DNA from: Phycomyces blakesleeanus NRRL 1555(-)
Lineage: Eukaryota > Mucoromycota > Mucoromycetes > Mucorales > Phycomycetaceae
Direction: 5' to 3'
NCBI RefSeq assembly: GCF_001638985.1
Contig: NW_017265143.1
Location: 756,259-820,258 of the forward strand
Length of the DNA: 64,000 nt
In this document: positions 11,086 to 23,685 of the stretch, one piece after another
How positions within the stretch are numbered: position 1 is the stretch's first letter
Layout of the letters: every line of letters begins with the position of its first letter
Position numbers and translations under genes: made by a program
Notes under the pieces: generated by a model
Told to the model about the DNA's origin: nothing
What the model saw: only the letters and a program-made list of their open reading frames with translations
Database searches by the model: none

Positions 11086-14000
11086 CTACCACATATCACA
11101 TTTTGCATGGGGATTCATGGGGGTTCCGACTGCACATTGGAATGCTTTTGAAAATTCGCGTGAATTGATTAATGGGCCATTAACTCTCCATCGATCAGGT
11201 GCAGATTCGCTTGTACGCAGCTGTCAGACAAAGAAAGATTAGAATTTGGGTGCTCTTTTGTCCGGATCAAGATATTAAGTACTATACCTCTCGAACATCG
11301 CTTTCGGGTGTACTCTTGCTACACTTCATTCTCGAGAAGTTGATAAAAAACAGCTGCTCAACACTCCAGTTGACTAGTCCGGGTAAGTGTGCATTGTTGC
11401 GCCCTTGAGAAAAACGGGTATTCCATGCTGAATATGCCTCTGCCAGACCACCGTTGTCAGCAAGATTGCTATCAAGTGTCCGTTCACCATCCACCTGATG
11501 AATATCCTCTTGTGGTCCCTTGAGAGTAAAATTTGAATACTGTTGTACAAAACAACGTGTCCTGTTGTTGAACTCAGACATGGAATGATTGGACCACCAT
11601 TGACCCAATGCTCCTTCCTTGTTGTATTGACGACCCGTCAGATCAAACCCATGCTACAAACCATATACCGGATTGAGTACACACAACATTTACATATATG
11701 TCATTAGAGTTTTCACTCACGAGCATTGTTTGGCCAATGACCCAGCCCAATGATCCATAGTTTAGATAGTCTGGACCCTGGGAGTCATAGAATGGAGGTT
11801 GCAACATCCCGGCGGGAACAATAGCCTTTTAATCACGTTCGTCAGTTCAGTTCAGTTCAGTTCAGTTCAGTTCAGTTCAGTTCAGTCCATCTATTTTATA
11901 AAGTATCTTTTTCTTTTCGTTTCTTTTGTTTTTAATATAAAGTCTGAAAGTTAAACCGACCTTGTTCTTTTTGCGACTGTAAGTAGCATCAACATCCTGC
12001 GGGTTCACATCCCAAACACCATTGTGAACTGGTTTACCAAGTTGAGCCCACTGCCGCTTCACTGCCCATTCATTTGCACTTTGAACGTTTCCAAAAAAGT
12101 CATCTTTTTTTACATTTACAGAGCTATAGAATTCAGCAAGAGAAATCGCTGACTGGGTGTCAGGAAAAGAGCTTGGATAACCAAGTTGATAATTCATCGA
12201 TTGGACCTTTGTGTGTGTATATGTGTGTTATTAGGTTATTCATGGTAAATAGTTAGAGATGTTTGGGTAAGAATTAAATATTTATCTCTTCTATTAACAT
12301 TTTTATTTAACTTCCTCACCTTTGAAATCATTTCCTTGCGAGTCTTGTCATCTACCCAAGAGAGACCCTGAAGACTGTCCACAAATGCAGTGACAATAGT
12401 AGAAGCCAAGCCTTCAGCTTCTGTTTTTGAGGTACTATCCAGACTGCTGAGCACAAAATAGCGACCCATTAGAAAGCCAATCGAACTGTCCACATGAGAT
12501 AGACAGGTCTCCCATCGCTCTGGCTTGGCTCTTGCTTCTACGCCATTAAGTTTGGCTTCTAGTTTGCGCCGGGGAGCAAGAAACTCTTCTCCAAGGGTAT
12601 CTAGATATTTCCATAATGTGCGCCAAACCAAATAAGTTTGGAGTGTACGCGAATTTGTGCTGCCCAGAACATCTTCTGACAAACTGGTGATAAATCGTGG
12701 TAGTGGTACAAGCACATCATCAGGCATAGGTACGCCTCTTGGTAGCATTGATTCAACATAAAGCGTCCAGTTAACATTGGGAGCAGTAGCGTGGAGCTTT
12801 TCAAGTGACCAGCGTTCATAAATGATACCATTATTAAGGCCGTCCCTGTTTGTGCCAACAGCGATGGTGTCATCATGGTATTTGGCTTGTGCTAGCTTCT
12901 TTTCGAATTCAAGAATACGTCTTGCCGTCGCAACTGGACTCCATGATTTCCAGCCAAATTCTCCGGTAGTGTCTTTTTGAAAGACAAGCTCCAAAAGCTC
13001 AGTTACGACCTTTGTGTAGGTAGAAAATACATCTGGGTCATCGTAATAATCCCGCGAAGGAAGGCCAACTTCACCCTGCCAGAGTGAAAGGGCAGTTTTG
13101 GCAGGGTTGTGTGGATCTGGGACTACCCGTATCTCAAATAGGGCCCAAATATGCTGTTTTCCGAGATGACTCATTGCTTCAGTTAAGCTTTGAACGAAAG
13201 GGGGATCCAGTGTGGCCTGCTTGAGGTAGCTGGCTGGAAGGAGTCCTTGAATGTGTCGAAATTGATCATAGAGAGGTTTTATTCCCCGCTTGTCCAATGT
13301 ATCTTCGTCCATGCAAGCCCCATAAAAGTCTGTCAGTTTGGTGAATATCTGACTGTCCACAATACGATCTGGTCTAGGTAAAGAGCTCGAAGATGAGAGA
13401 GATTTTTCAAGGGGATTGCTGTGACTAAGGATCTGGTTCAGGCGTTGCTTGATACGATCTTTTGCCAAACTCTCAACGCTCACTTTGGACTTGGCGTCCG
13501 GCAAAACATGATTGTCGATCCAATTACTGCCTATCAACCGAATACGGGGTTTTTTTTTATTAAGGGGTTTGATTTATCCAGCCGCTTATATATTTCTCTT
13601 GAATATCACTCCTTTCTCCTTAAGAAAATCATCCAGCTTGAACACTCTAGAGTACTAATGAAATACAGAGAAATAAAAAGGAAGAGACAAGTGTGAAAAT
13701 TTTCTTACATGTGTAGGCATAAAAATCATCGCACGGATCCAAGTCGGGATTCACGTCCTATATGTTACCAAAATTCACCAAGCGATTAGAAGTCAAATGC
13801 ATGTACCTCTTTTACGTTTTACAAAAAAATCCCAAATTCTCTGTGTATAACTTTTTTTGTTTATTTATTTATTTTACCTGGAGAATGCTTGCAGCAGACA
13901 GAATACAATGTGGCTCGAGACAGATTATCTGTGGATATTAATCACATAAGCTACTGTTTTATAAATTGGATTTTTTTATTTTATTTATCGCGCACCTCGG

Positions 14001-14307
14001 TGTGATTGTCAATCGGAGGCAACGGAGGTTGCGGAACAGGAAGAGCAGGCGGTAGTTTTGGGCTATCATCATAGCTACTGCGTGCATACAATCCTGTAAA
14101 CACACACAGTAATATGAAGAGTATTGAACTGACAAAAAACATCAATTTTTCCAACGACGTAAACTGCCCTGGTTGGAGATAGACGGGGTAGCGATATACT
14201 CCACTACCATAGTCAGTTGTCGAAACGGCATCACCGCTAGTGTCTGACCGTCTGTCAGGGTCATCGATGCGATCGCGTGCTAAAAGTGGAGATCTAGTAT
14301 CAGGCAT
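11086..14307 (-). CDS. M13 (neprilysin-like) type II membrane protein, catalytic site degenerate
   Basis: Eight minus-strand exons, 14307-13996, 13928-13878, 13757-13709, 13530-12320, 12206-11961, 11825-11721, 11653-11288 and 11220-11086, give 824 residues in one frame. A cytosolic N-terminus is followed by one membrane segment (about 55-75) and a Pro-rich linker. The M13 N-domain has its cysteine framework (ICLEPHC, DPCDDFYAYTC). The C-terminal M13 domain follows, down to the family-typical end CDMW. The protein therefore has the full architecture and near-normal length. However, the zinc-binding HExxH reads QTMLH (655-659), and the third-ligand motif ENxxAD reads SNLAD (720-724). Two zinc ligands and the catalytic Glu are missing, so it should be an inactive homologue with an extracytosolic (luminal or surface) domain. 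Its function is unknown. Confidence 0.88.
11843..11886. repeat. AGTTC pentamer array in an M13-gene intron
   Basis: Roughly nine AGTTC units in tandem lie within the intron between exons 5 and 6 of the M13-like gene (11826-11960). Confidence 0.9.
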
Positions 14308-14588
14308 ACGGGAAACTGGCTACTAGCAAAAGTATAAAACACAGTGTAGAGCCAGAAAACAAGTCAAGAAAAAAAATATTATAACAAAAGAAGGGGCAGA
14401 AGGTAGAAGAAGTAGGCCGACACGAAAAGGGTGAGAGAAAAAACAAGCCAATCGTCATTTCACTTTCTGTTGCAGAACATACACGTGACTTCCGAGACAA
14501 TTCGGTATTGTCAGTGAACTTGGCAAACTTTGTATTTTGTGTGTATTTATATTTTTTGTACACACATATATACACATGTACACTTTAT

Positions 14589-17500
14589 TTATTCTTCACT
14601 GTCTACTAGGGCTTTAAACGAGAATGGCTCAAATATGTAGCCATCTCCCATGTAAAATTTACCATCAAACTCGACCCTGAAGTATATAACTTGTTAGGGC
14701 ATATCTCTATGACGAATCTTTATATATATATATATATATATATTTATCTATCCACCCACAGCCCAGACTAAAATAAACCTTTAAACTTACCAATGCAGAC
14801 GAAGGGCGTGGAGAAATGCTGATAAACCTTCCATGCCAAGTAAAATACCAACTGTCAAAACAAACCACATTGAGAAACCAATCACCAAGCCAGCCACGGC
14901 TGGGAACCCCGTCAGATTAAACCAGATCTTGAGTGTCATGTCCCACAACACACTCGATAATTCTATCAATATTCATTAATATTTTTATGCATAACATAAC
15001 ATAAGATTATGAGTATACTCACGGGCATGAGCCAAAGATAAAGCCCAAAGGCGAAGATATGACGCAGTGTTGGATATGCAGTTAAGGCAGAATTCGATGG
15101 TGTGAATAGTTTGATGAATCATCATCTCACTAAATTCGAACTAACCAAATTTACACTTCAACTTCTTTATTAAACGCTATTACCTCTTCTTCAGTCTCTG
15201 CAGTCATGTCATGATCAAACTCGGCTGAATTATGGTCGTCCTCATCATTAGCCACCGTTCTGTATCTGTGATTTTCGTGCTGCTTTTTGAGATAAAATGG
15301 TTTCGCAAACCACATCCAGGGTACACATATCAACGCAATCACAATCAGCACTGCTTGAAGAGGGCCCTACAAAGAATTGAATAAACAAACAAACAAACAA
15401 ACAAACAAGCCAAATATTAACCTGTCCTGGAAACAATTGCTCTTTTGGATCAACTGTTCCTGGTGTCAAAAACATGTAGATCAACATATTTAATAGATTT
15501 GGTGGAGCATTTCGGAGAAGCTGGCCGTCTTGACCAACTTCCCACCAGTTCACACTCCATTTGTATATGATACAGAACACAAGATATCCAAAGATAGATT
15601 CCATGAACAGGATTTGAGGCAGGAATTCCAGCCACACAAACTCTTTTTTTCCAAAGTAAATGTGGTTGAACACATTGAGACAAATGGCAAATGACATCTA
15701 AATTACCAGTATGAGGTAATCTTGCGATTATTTCCAAAATATCTTACATGAAAGACACCAATAATAATAGCCTGTTTCATCTTGTATGAATTTGAAAACA
15801 GTAAGAAATTTTCTGATCCATGCCAGGCCTACATAAGCATTAATAAAAAAAATTAATAAGGTTTTCTTTGGAATAAGCAACAATCATTATGCATATATAT
15901 AAAAAAAATCATGCTACGTAATAATTACAGGATCAAATCCAAAAGAATAGACATGTCCATTTGTGTGAGCCTCGATAGGTCCAGTACCGTTGTGTCTGGG
16001 CCAGTCAAACCCAGACTTTCCGAGAGAAAGCGAAAGAGAAAATATATCGTTGTAGATAATACCAGTAAATATGGAGAAAATGCCCATCATCAACATCATA
16101 TAACGACCACTAAAGAACATAGAGAATATTTCGCCTTTGTTGGATGACAACCTCTTTTCGTTTAGCACAAGGTATAGGGCAAATAGAAACAACAAGAAAC
16201 CATGTCCGATATCCCCGAACATGACTGCAAACAAAAATGGGAAGGTAACAATGGTAAATAACCCAGGGTTGACCTCACGATAACGTGCAATGCCATATGC
16301 ATCGATAATTGACTGGAATCCCGAAGTGAGGCGATTGGTGCGATGGTATGTTGGTGGTGCTGCATGAGTAGATATTGGAGTAAGAATTGAGGATAAATTT
16401 GTACCAGAGGCTGCCTATAGAAAATATTAGAAGGCATTTGCATAAATAAAACAAAAGCTATTTTTAATGCTTACGACAGTCTCACGAAGTGATGTTTTAA
16501 TTATATGGATATAACTGGTTGGACACCATCCCTCGGCTATCATGCATTTTCGATCTGGGTCATAACTTAAAAGATTCATGATATGAAAAGTCGCCTTTTC
16601 TTTGCGCACCATTGTTGTCCACGCAGCAAGTTGTTTAGCGATCTTGACGAGTTCACTTTGGCGTGCGTTCTCTGTGTTGACAAGAACAGTAGAAAGATCT
16701 TCAAGGCGAGAGACAACATCGATAATTGTGTCTCTGCGCTTGTCAGGTTCATCGGCAACATCGTACAAAGTTCCACCCAGACCTTCGGATATTTTCCTGA
16801 TTTTATTGACAACTTGCAAGCCATGCGCAAAAATTGCAAACACGTTTTTCTCGGTCGATCTCTCATTCGACGGGTCGTCGTCTATTTCGACCGAATACAT
16901 CAGCAAATTGCCACGCAGCGAACGCCACAAGACACGTTCAAATGTTGCTACTTTAGAGCGTTCAATTACGCCAGTCACGTGCCCTGGATAAATCGAGCTC
17001 ATATCCAACAATGAAATGTCTGATGTGCTGTTTAGCAAAGGCGCAGTGTCGTCGAGGGTATCTACAGCATGGCGTCTATCCTTCGACTCTGCCTAAAAAC
17101 ATTTTTTTTTAAAAAAAAAGGTATTTCTGGCCACATGTCAGAAAATCATCGGTCACAGTATAGCCCAATCGAACATGCCTGTCTGAAGAAAGTCTCGGAC
17201 TCACCCAAGACATGACGGAGTTCGGTGAGTTGCAGGAAGCGGTGTTGGAGAGACTCGTACGAAACATTCATCTCCACCATCCGACTCTCATGACGTCCGA
17301 GGGTTTCTTCAAGGTCATCGACTTGCTGGGCAGAACGTGCACGTGTAGATTCTGGGTTTTTAAGGGTTTGGATAGTGATGCCGGCATGTTCGATTTGTGT
17401 CTGAAGGAAACCTACGAGATCTTTATTTTCAATTCAAGTCTATATTTGAATAATAAAGGAGAAGCTACGAACGACATTGGCGCTCCATGGCATCGAGTCT

Positions 17501-17765
17501 TCTGATTTGAGCTACGTAATGCCTTTGAAATGGATTCAGATCTGGATTAAGCTGTGCGTATCATTTACGTTATGTTGAGTTTTTTTTTCTTTTTATTTTA
17601 GTGTCACATTCTGTACATCTTATTTGTATTAAATGAGACAATACCTACATCGATAAACTGGACCATTGCAAGCTCTCCTAGTTCTGCTATGCATGAATGA
17701 GCTACTTCAGAGGGAATGTACATCTGAACGAGAGACATCTCCTCTGAGCGGAATAGGGAAGTCAT
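14589..17765 (-). CDS. V-type proton ATPase subunit a (Vph1/Stv1 family)
   Basis: Eleven minus-strand exons give 811 residues: 17765-17649, 17551-17473, 17411-17179, 17092-16475, 16414-15929, 15828-15748, 15697-15422, 15366-15184, 15125-15023, 14962-14791 and 14676-14589. The start ([20 protein letters not shown]), [51 protein letters not shown] and [20 protein letters not shown] are hallmarks of subunit a, the membrane-embedded stator arm of the vacuolar proton pump. The Arg in [11 protein letters not shown] is the residue essential for proton transfer. The cytosolic N-terminal half is followed by eight or so membrane segments. The third intron has a GC donor (17178), which the frame requires. 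It is divergent from the BAR-SH3 gene, with 308 bp between start codons. The neighbouring M13-like gene begins only 281 bp downstream. Confidence 0.95.
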
Positions 17766-18073
17766 ACTATGAAAAGTGGTCAAGTGAAAACTAGAAAGGT
17801 AGTATATTTTTTTTTATTATATTATATATTGGTTGCAGGAAACTTGTTTGGTACGTATGATCCAAGTCTTACAGCTTAATGAGATGATGGGCGTGACTGA
17901 CTTATGACGTTTACGGTTTGTTCCAATTTAAATTGCAAAATGTTCGACTTAATTGTTTTACTGTTTTTTGTACTTGTTCTTATTTTTTCTTGATTCTTAC
18001 CTCTTACTTATCGCCTATTGCTTATTGCTTCTCCTACCTCTTGTTACTTGTTCATCTTTATCGACTCTGTTAA
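17766..18073. promoter_or_regulatory. Shared divergent promoter region, V-ATPase a and BAR-SH3 genes
   Basis: 308 bp separate the two start codons, so both promoters must lie here or overlap. CRE/AP-1-like sequence (TGACTGACTTATGACGT) is visible near 17896-17912. Function is inferred from position only. Confidence 0.4.
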
Positions 18074-20347
18074 ATGATCAAAAGCTTTGTAAAGTTCAAG
18101 CAGGTGAGGAGAAAATAGTTTTTTTTTATGTATTTACTTAGACATTTATATACATCTATACACACACACATATATATATATATATGTATAAGTATATGTA
18201 TATAAAACCCTTGATCTTTGCGATTATTATCATTTTGGGTTGGTTTTCTAAAGGTGTCTGTGCATTCTTATATGCATGTCACCTATTATACTCTATCTGT
18301 ATTCTTCTCCTGAAAAGAGAAATTATATACATATACAGTCATATTTGTATACATTTGTTTATATGTTCTAGTTCTAGTTCTAGTTCTAGTTCTAGCTTTG
18401 TAAAAACTCAATTTTTATTTTTACTTGATTGCATACTAGAAACTATTGATAGCATATTGCGTATATGGTACATTTACTCACACGTGTTATGATTGTATTT
18501 TTAGTGGACGGGAGAGCGTCTTGGGGCTGCAAAAGCAACCTTGCAGACAGATGATTTCCAATGCATGCAAATGGAGACAGAAAAAAGACTGGCGGAGTTC
18601 GAGATACTCTATAATGTCGCCAAGTCAACACACGTGTATTTGTCTAAGAGAAAAGTGTCGCCAGAAGACAACAAGATAAAGATGTCAGCTTTAGAGACAT
18701 TTGGACAGACTCTTTTTAGATGTGGCTCTGAGCGTGATGAATATTCAGACCTTGGTAAGAGCAATAATAGCCATATTGTTGTTATTGTCAGCGTTTGAGA
18801 CCGGTGGGCTGATCTCCTATTTTAGGTGCTGTCATGGCAAAAATGGGTGGGGCGGAGAAGCAAATATCTGTATTTCAGACTGAGTTCTCTGATGTTCTTA
18901 AGGATCGCTACATTGCTATGCTTAACGGAGGCCTTCGATTATTCAAAGAGTACAGTTCGCTCAAGAAGAAACTTGAATCTAGAAGACTTGATCATGATGC
19001 CAAGCAAACCCGTGTTAACAAGGCAAAGAAAGAGAAGTTGGAGTGGGAGCATGAATATCAAGCCGCAAAAATGAAATATGAAGAGACAAGACAAAATTTG
19101 ATCAACAAGATGGTGGAGATTGAAGACTATGAGGTACATTGCCACTAGTCATTTTCATTCTATTTACTAAATTAATTGGGATTATATTTTCATCAGGGGG
19201 TCCATCGTAGTGAACTCCGTATCTTACTCGAAGCCCAATACTCTTACCACCTTAAATCTCTCGAAATTATCGACAGTCTCCGTAAGGATTGGCCTATGCC
19301 AACCGATGATGGTTACGCCAACTACGATCACACTGGGTACGCAAAGTCACACAGATCAACAGCCACCTATCTCAGCAGTAGCGATGGGGGCCAAGAGTCC
19401 GACATCTCTAAAGGATCCAGCTTTTCTGGACTCCATGATGCTAAATCTCAGAATAAACAACCCAGCCTGGAGGGTTCAGATGGTGAAGAAGCTTACAATG
19501 CATCTATTGTTCCCTCTTTTCATTCTACAGCCCCTCAAGGTAATAATTAAACCAGAAATTATCTTTCTCAAGCTAAATTATTATCATTTATTGTTCTTTT
19601 TTTTAATTAGCAGTACCCGATGCACTCCGTAAAGTCGTTTATCCATTTAACGGAGAAAACGATGATGAACTAACGTTACGTACGGGAGATATCATACGAG
19701 TACTTAACGCAGTAGACGATGGGTGGTGGTTAGGGGAAATCGACCAGCGACGCGGAATATTCCCTGTCAATTATACAGAACCCACTTGTGAAACCCCTCC
19801 ACTTGTACCCTCAAAGTCAATTGATGACACCACATCAGTTGCAAATCCATTTGATAAACATATCGATGAACCACCTGTCATCAATAATGTTTCCGAGCCT
19901 TCTATTTCCTCTGACTCCACAGATTGTACTGGACCACTCACTCATGTCGATGTTGCCACAAGCTCTCCTTGTTCAATATCCAAGGACCCTCACATACTTT
20001 CTGATCATACCATCAAAGTGGCCAATAGTGTTACTACTAATACCAATGATTCTCTGAGACGATCTGTGGATATTTCATCAGTCCCAAATGTGCCCTATAA
20101 TAATAACAATAATAACAACACCAATAATAATATTAATAATAACAACAATCATAATAATAATAATAATATGCCGGAGATTACCATGGCGCCTAGTCAAGAA
20201 CTTTCCAAGCCTTCGAGTTCATTGTCAGATGCACTTAAATTGTCAGCCAAACACAAATCTCCTCCACCTCCTGTACCCTCGCGTAGTAGAGAATTTGGAA
20301 GGGCAACAAATGAGGCTCTCTTAGCCACTGGAATTGCGCGCTCATAA
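18074..20347 (+). CDS. BAR domain and SH3 domain protein (endophilin/Mug137-like)
   Basis: Five exons, 18074-18103, 18505-18754, 18826-19133, 19197-19539 and 19611-20347, give 555 residues. Exon 1 codes for only ten residues (MIKSFVKFKQ), which join to WTGERLGAAKATLQTDDF. That is the start of an N-BAR fold, and charged helical coils then run to about residue 250. An SH3 domain lies at about 318-369 (VVYPFNGENDDELTLRTGD, GWWLGEID, GIFPVNY). A disordered Asn-rich tract and a terminal PPPPVPSR proline motif follow. BAR-SH3 proteins of this kind bend membrane and recruit actin or dynamin partners during endocytosis; that role is inferred. The 401-nt first intron contains a GTTCTA repeat (about 18366-18396). 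The start was chosen because it gives the conserved short leader directly before the BAR core. Confidence 0.88.
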
Positions 20348-20996
20348 CTCTCATTCGACTATTTCTTTTAGTCTCCCAACTTTTCAATTGCAGTCTATCT
20401 CTTTTTCTCTAGTCAACAGTTGGCTGTATATTACTTTTTGCCTTACTACATTTATACATTTATTACACACACTTACACACTTACACTTACACACTTACAC
20501 ACTTGCACGCTTACACACTTACACACTTACACACTTACACAACATCTATATAAAACTATAATTACGCACATGTCTATGTACACTTAGTATGCCTCCTTTA
20601 ATATTGACAATCTTTTGAACCAAATTTAATATTTCAAATAAAGTTATTTTATATTAATAAAATCAAGCTCTTCGATAGTCTCGATACTTCACCTATTCAC
20701 CATTCAGCAACATAGCCAACCTTCTATTATTATTATTATTATTGCTAAACCATGTCTTTGAGTTAAATTTGCACCTGTGTATTTACATAGTCATCAAAGC
20801 TAACTACACATTTCATAATTTACTTGTAGTCATAGCAACTTATTCGACGAAAACTTCTGCCAATGCCTCATTTTTAGCTGTACTCCCGTCACAAAACTCT
20901 TGTACTCATCTATTATGTGAGATATAATCGGCTTATAAAATAAGTACAAGTAATTATTTCGCCTTTTTCCCGTTATCTACCTTCTTCCTTCTCTAA
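20348..20996. other. Spacer with CTTACACA repeats
   Basis: Sequence between the BAR-SH3 stop and the dehydrogenase start. It contains a CACTTACA-type tandem repeat (about 20465-20540), an ATT repeat (about 20727-20744) and AT-rich DNA. No gene is seen. Confidence 0.5.
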
Positions 20997-22296
20997 ATGT
21001 CTTCTACCGCTCTTATTGTTGGATGTGTCTCTTTTGCAGATGATTATCTCAAAGAACTCCAAAAATCTCACACCATAACTTACTCTACCTCTCGTTCAAG
21101 ACAGGAGTTCTTTGACGACTGTGCTGGGAAATACAAAGACGTAACTGCGATCTACTATTCTTCTGAGTCCCACGCTGTAACAGGTGTATTTGACAAGGAA
21201 CTTATCGACCATCTCCCTAGAGCGTGTGTATTTTTCTTTCTCTTTTACGTATAACGATCTCGGTGGGATTGGAATAATTCAATATTTTCATTGAATAGCT
21301 CACACGGATTCTTTCTTTGGATTTAGTTTGAAATTTATTACGTTCTGCGCTGCTGGTTATGATTCCATTGACGTGACTGCCTGTACCGCAAGAAACATTA
21401 TGGTATCCAATACCCCCACTGCCGTAGATGCTGTAAGTTATATATTCTTATTTGATAACACATTAAGCAATAATAACGAAACCTTTGGGAATAATTGTGT
21501 ATGTTTAGGCAACAGCCGATATTGCAGTACTATTGATCCTTAGCTGCTGTCGCAATGCTAACCAAGCTTCGGAAAATATCCGTTCAGGTAAAAATGAGCA
21601 GAAAAGGATAATTTAATCTTAGTTTCAAGTCATCTGGCTAACATCCACATTACAGGCCGTTGGAGACACGGAATGGCTATGGGAATTGATCCCGAAGGCA
21701 AGACTTTGGGCATTCTTGGTATGGGAGGTATTGGGAAGACAATTGCCAAGCGGATGTCTGGCTTTGAGATGAAGATTATTTATCATAACCGTACACGACT
21801 TGATAAGAAGAGTAAGTTTCTAGATCACTTTAATTGTGTATTTCTAACGGGTATTTATTTAGCCGAGGAAAAGTATAATGCCACATGGGTCGATTTTGAG
21901 ACTCTCCTCAGAACTTCGGACATTATTTCTGTCAGTGTTCCTTTAAACAAAGATACAACCTCTCTTCTCAGCTATCGTGAATTTACTCTTATGAAGGATG
22001 GTGTTGTTTTGGTCAACACTGCACGAGGCAAGGTAATCTGTGAAGACGCTTTGGTCAATGCACTCGAGTCTGGAAAAGTTGTTTCTGCTGGTTTGGATGT
22101 CTTTGAAGGCGAGCCAACTGTTCACCCAGGACTCTTGGCTCATTCCAGATCAGTCATATTCCCTCATATCGGAACATTCACCAAAGAATCCCAAAAGAAG
22201 ATGGAAATGGTGGCTCTTGGAAATCTTGAAGCTGCCTTGACAAGAAACACACTTATAACCCCCATTTCTGAGCACAAGAAGTTCTTTAAGAATTAA
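20997..22296 (+). CDS. D-isomer-specific 2-hydroxyacid dehydrogenase (glyoxylate/hydroxypyruvate reductase-like)
   Basis: Five exons, 20997-21223, 21327-21432, 21509-21587, 21656-21811 and 21863-22296, give 333 residues, the usual size for this family. The nucleotide fold is shown by GILGMGGIGKTIAKR. The catalytic Arg is in NTARGKVI, the Glu in LDVFEGEP and the His in FPHIGTFT. The CAAGYDSIDV segment in the substrate half is also typical. Such enzymes reduce 2-keto acids such as glyoxylate or hydroxypyruvate with NAD(P)H. The precise substrate cannot be told from sequence alone. No targeting peptide is evident (MSSTALIVGC), so a cytosolic place is likely. All introns are short GT-AG introns. 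Confidence 0.93.
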
Positions 22297-22803
22297 ATAA
22301 GTCCAAGCCAAACAGTTACTGTGACTATATCACATTTTGCCCCTTTCCCCCCTTTTTTTTATTATCGTTCACTTTTCTATCATTTTATCGAACCTACCTT
22401 ATTACATCAAAGATAAAGAATTGATAAGAAAGATCACACAATAAAGTAAGCAAGCAACAGTGATAAAAAAAGGGTAAATTTTGTCGCGTGTGTTTGTAGT
22501 TATGTGTGCGTGTGCGTGTGCATGTGCGTGTGCGTATTCATATGTAAATGTGTATGTATGTACATTTAATGTAGTGAGTATTATTATACTCGTATCTTCC
22601 TATGTTTAAAGCCCATTCAACATTTTCTCTCTCTATATCTCTCTTTTTGTGATTTGGTTTTTGTGTTTCCCTGTGAGTTTCTTCTTACATTACATCAAGA
22701 AGTATGAGATTATGTTTCTTCATTATTTCTAATATCTATATCTCTTTTGTAATGGATTTGCATGTGTGTATAAGTTTGATTTTTGGAGTGATATTTACTT
22801 GGG
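22297..22803. other. Convergent 3' spacer
   Basis: 507 bp between two stop codons that face each other. It includes a GTGTGCGTGTGC-type repeat (about 22487-22560) and TCTC tracts. It probably holds the 3' ends of both transcripts, and no gene is seen. Confidence 0.5.
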
Positions 22804-23671
22804 TCAATATCTAGGAGTATTTCTATCCAACCCCCGAGAGGATCTAAACGGGAGTCTAACAGATTCAGGCTGTCTTGAGGCGGAATAAGAGGGCATTCGA
22901 CGAGACTTGAAGAAGATAAAATAAGAAACTTGTAAAATTGATAGAAGAAAGATATCCACATACCATATAGGGCATGGCGAGTAAAGCGTGGTGTGTTAGA
23001 AGTTGTGTATCTGGGAGAGTAGATATGTGAGAAAGGTGGTAAGGTTGCCTGTCGTAATTACGAGTTCTGTCAAAAAAATCTTGTCGATGTGTGGACTTGT
23101 ATGGCGTGTAACGAGATGCAGTGAATTTGTAATCTGGATGGCTGACACTTCTTGAACGAGACTTTCGGCTATTAACGTTTTCTCTACTATTTGAGCGCAA
23201 GTTACCCCTAGATGGCTTTATCGGCTCTTGTCTTTGTTCAAGCGTTGGCTCTAAAGAGGGTTTTCTTTGTGAGCTTTGACTGGATAAGAGAGTTTTGAGA
23301 TGTTGGAAAAGGGCATGTTTTTCTTCTTCTAATGCTTTAATCTTGTCCTGGATTTTTGTTTCATTGAACACTTCTGGTAGTACGTCTACACCGTCTTTCT
23401 TGCTGTGTGTTTCGACCAAATGATCCACTGTGCTTTTTATTGTCTTCTCTCCAGTGGTTTCAATAGGTGGGGATGGGAGGAAATGTTTGTATGGGTTTAC
23501 CGGAGGATTGGTGTACACTCCACAAACTATATGAGGTCTTTCTAAGCGTTGGTTCTCGACCTGTTGTCGAATGATACTCTTGATCGCATCCATATGTATA
23601 GGTAAGTCAAAGGTGTAGATTTTATTGGCGAAGCCTTCGGTGGTAGTTTTAGTGGTAGTTATAAACGTCAT
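22804..23671 (-). CDS. Coiled-coil protein resembling GPS2 corepressor subunit
   Basis: Two minus-strand exons, 23671-22964 and 22905-22804, with a 58-nt GT-AG intron, give 269 residues. The middle holds a coiled-coil (KIQDKIKALEEEKHALFQHL, then KTLL) that closely resembles the core of G-protein pathway suppressor 2 (EEKHxLFxxLK). The tail is Ser/Arg/Tyr-rich, and exon 2 ends RLPF...NTPRY, reminiscent of the GPS2 C-terminus. GPS2 is a stable part of the animal NCoR/SMRT-HDAC3 corepressor, whose fungal relative is the Set3 complex. If the match holds, this protein would be nuclear and act in that complex. The resemblance is short and from memory. An in-frame ATG 26 codons downstream (IHMDAIKS) could be the true start. 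Confidence 0.5.
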
Positions 23672-23685
23672 GTGGAAATGTCAGG

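Noticed and set aside
15126..15183. Apparent in-frame stop (EVEV then stop) in V-ATPase subunit a
   Set aside because: A 58-nt GT-AG intron (15183 down to 15126) removes it and joins TEEE to [12 protein letters not shown], the family sequence, so the gene is intact.
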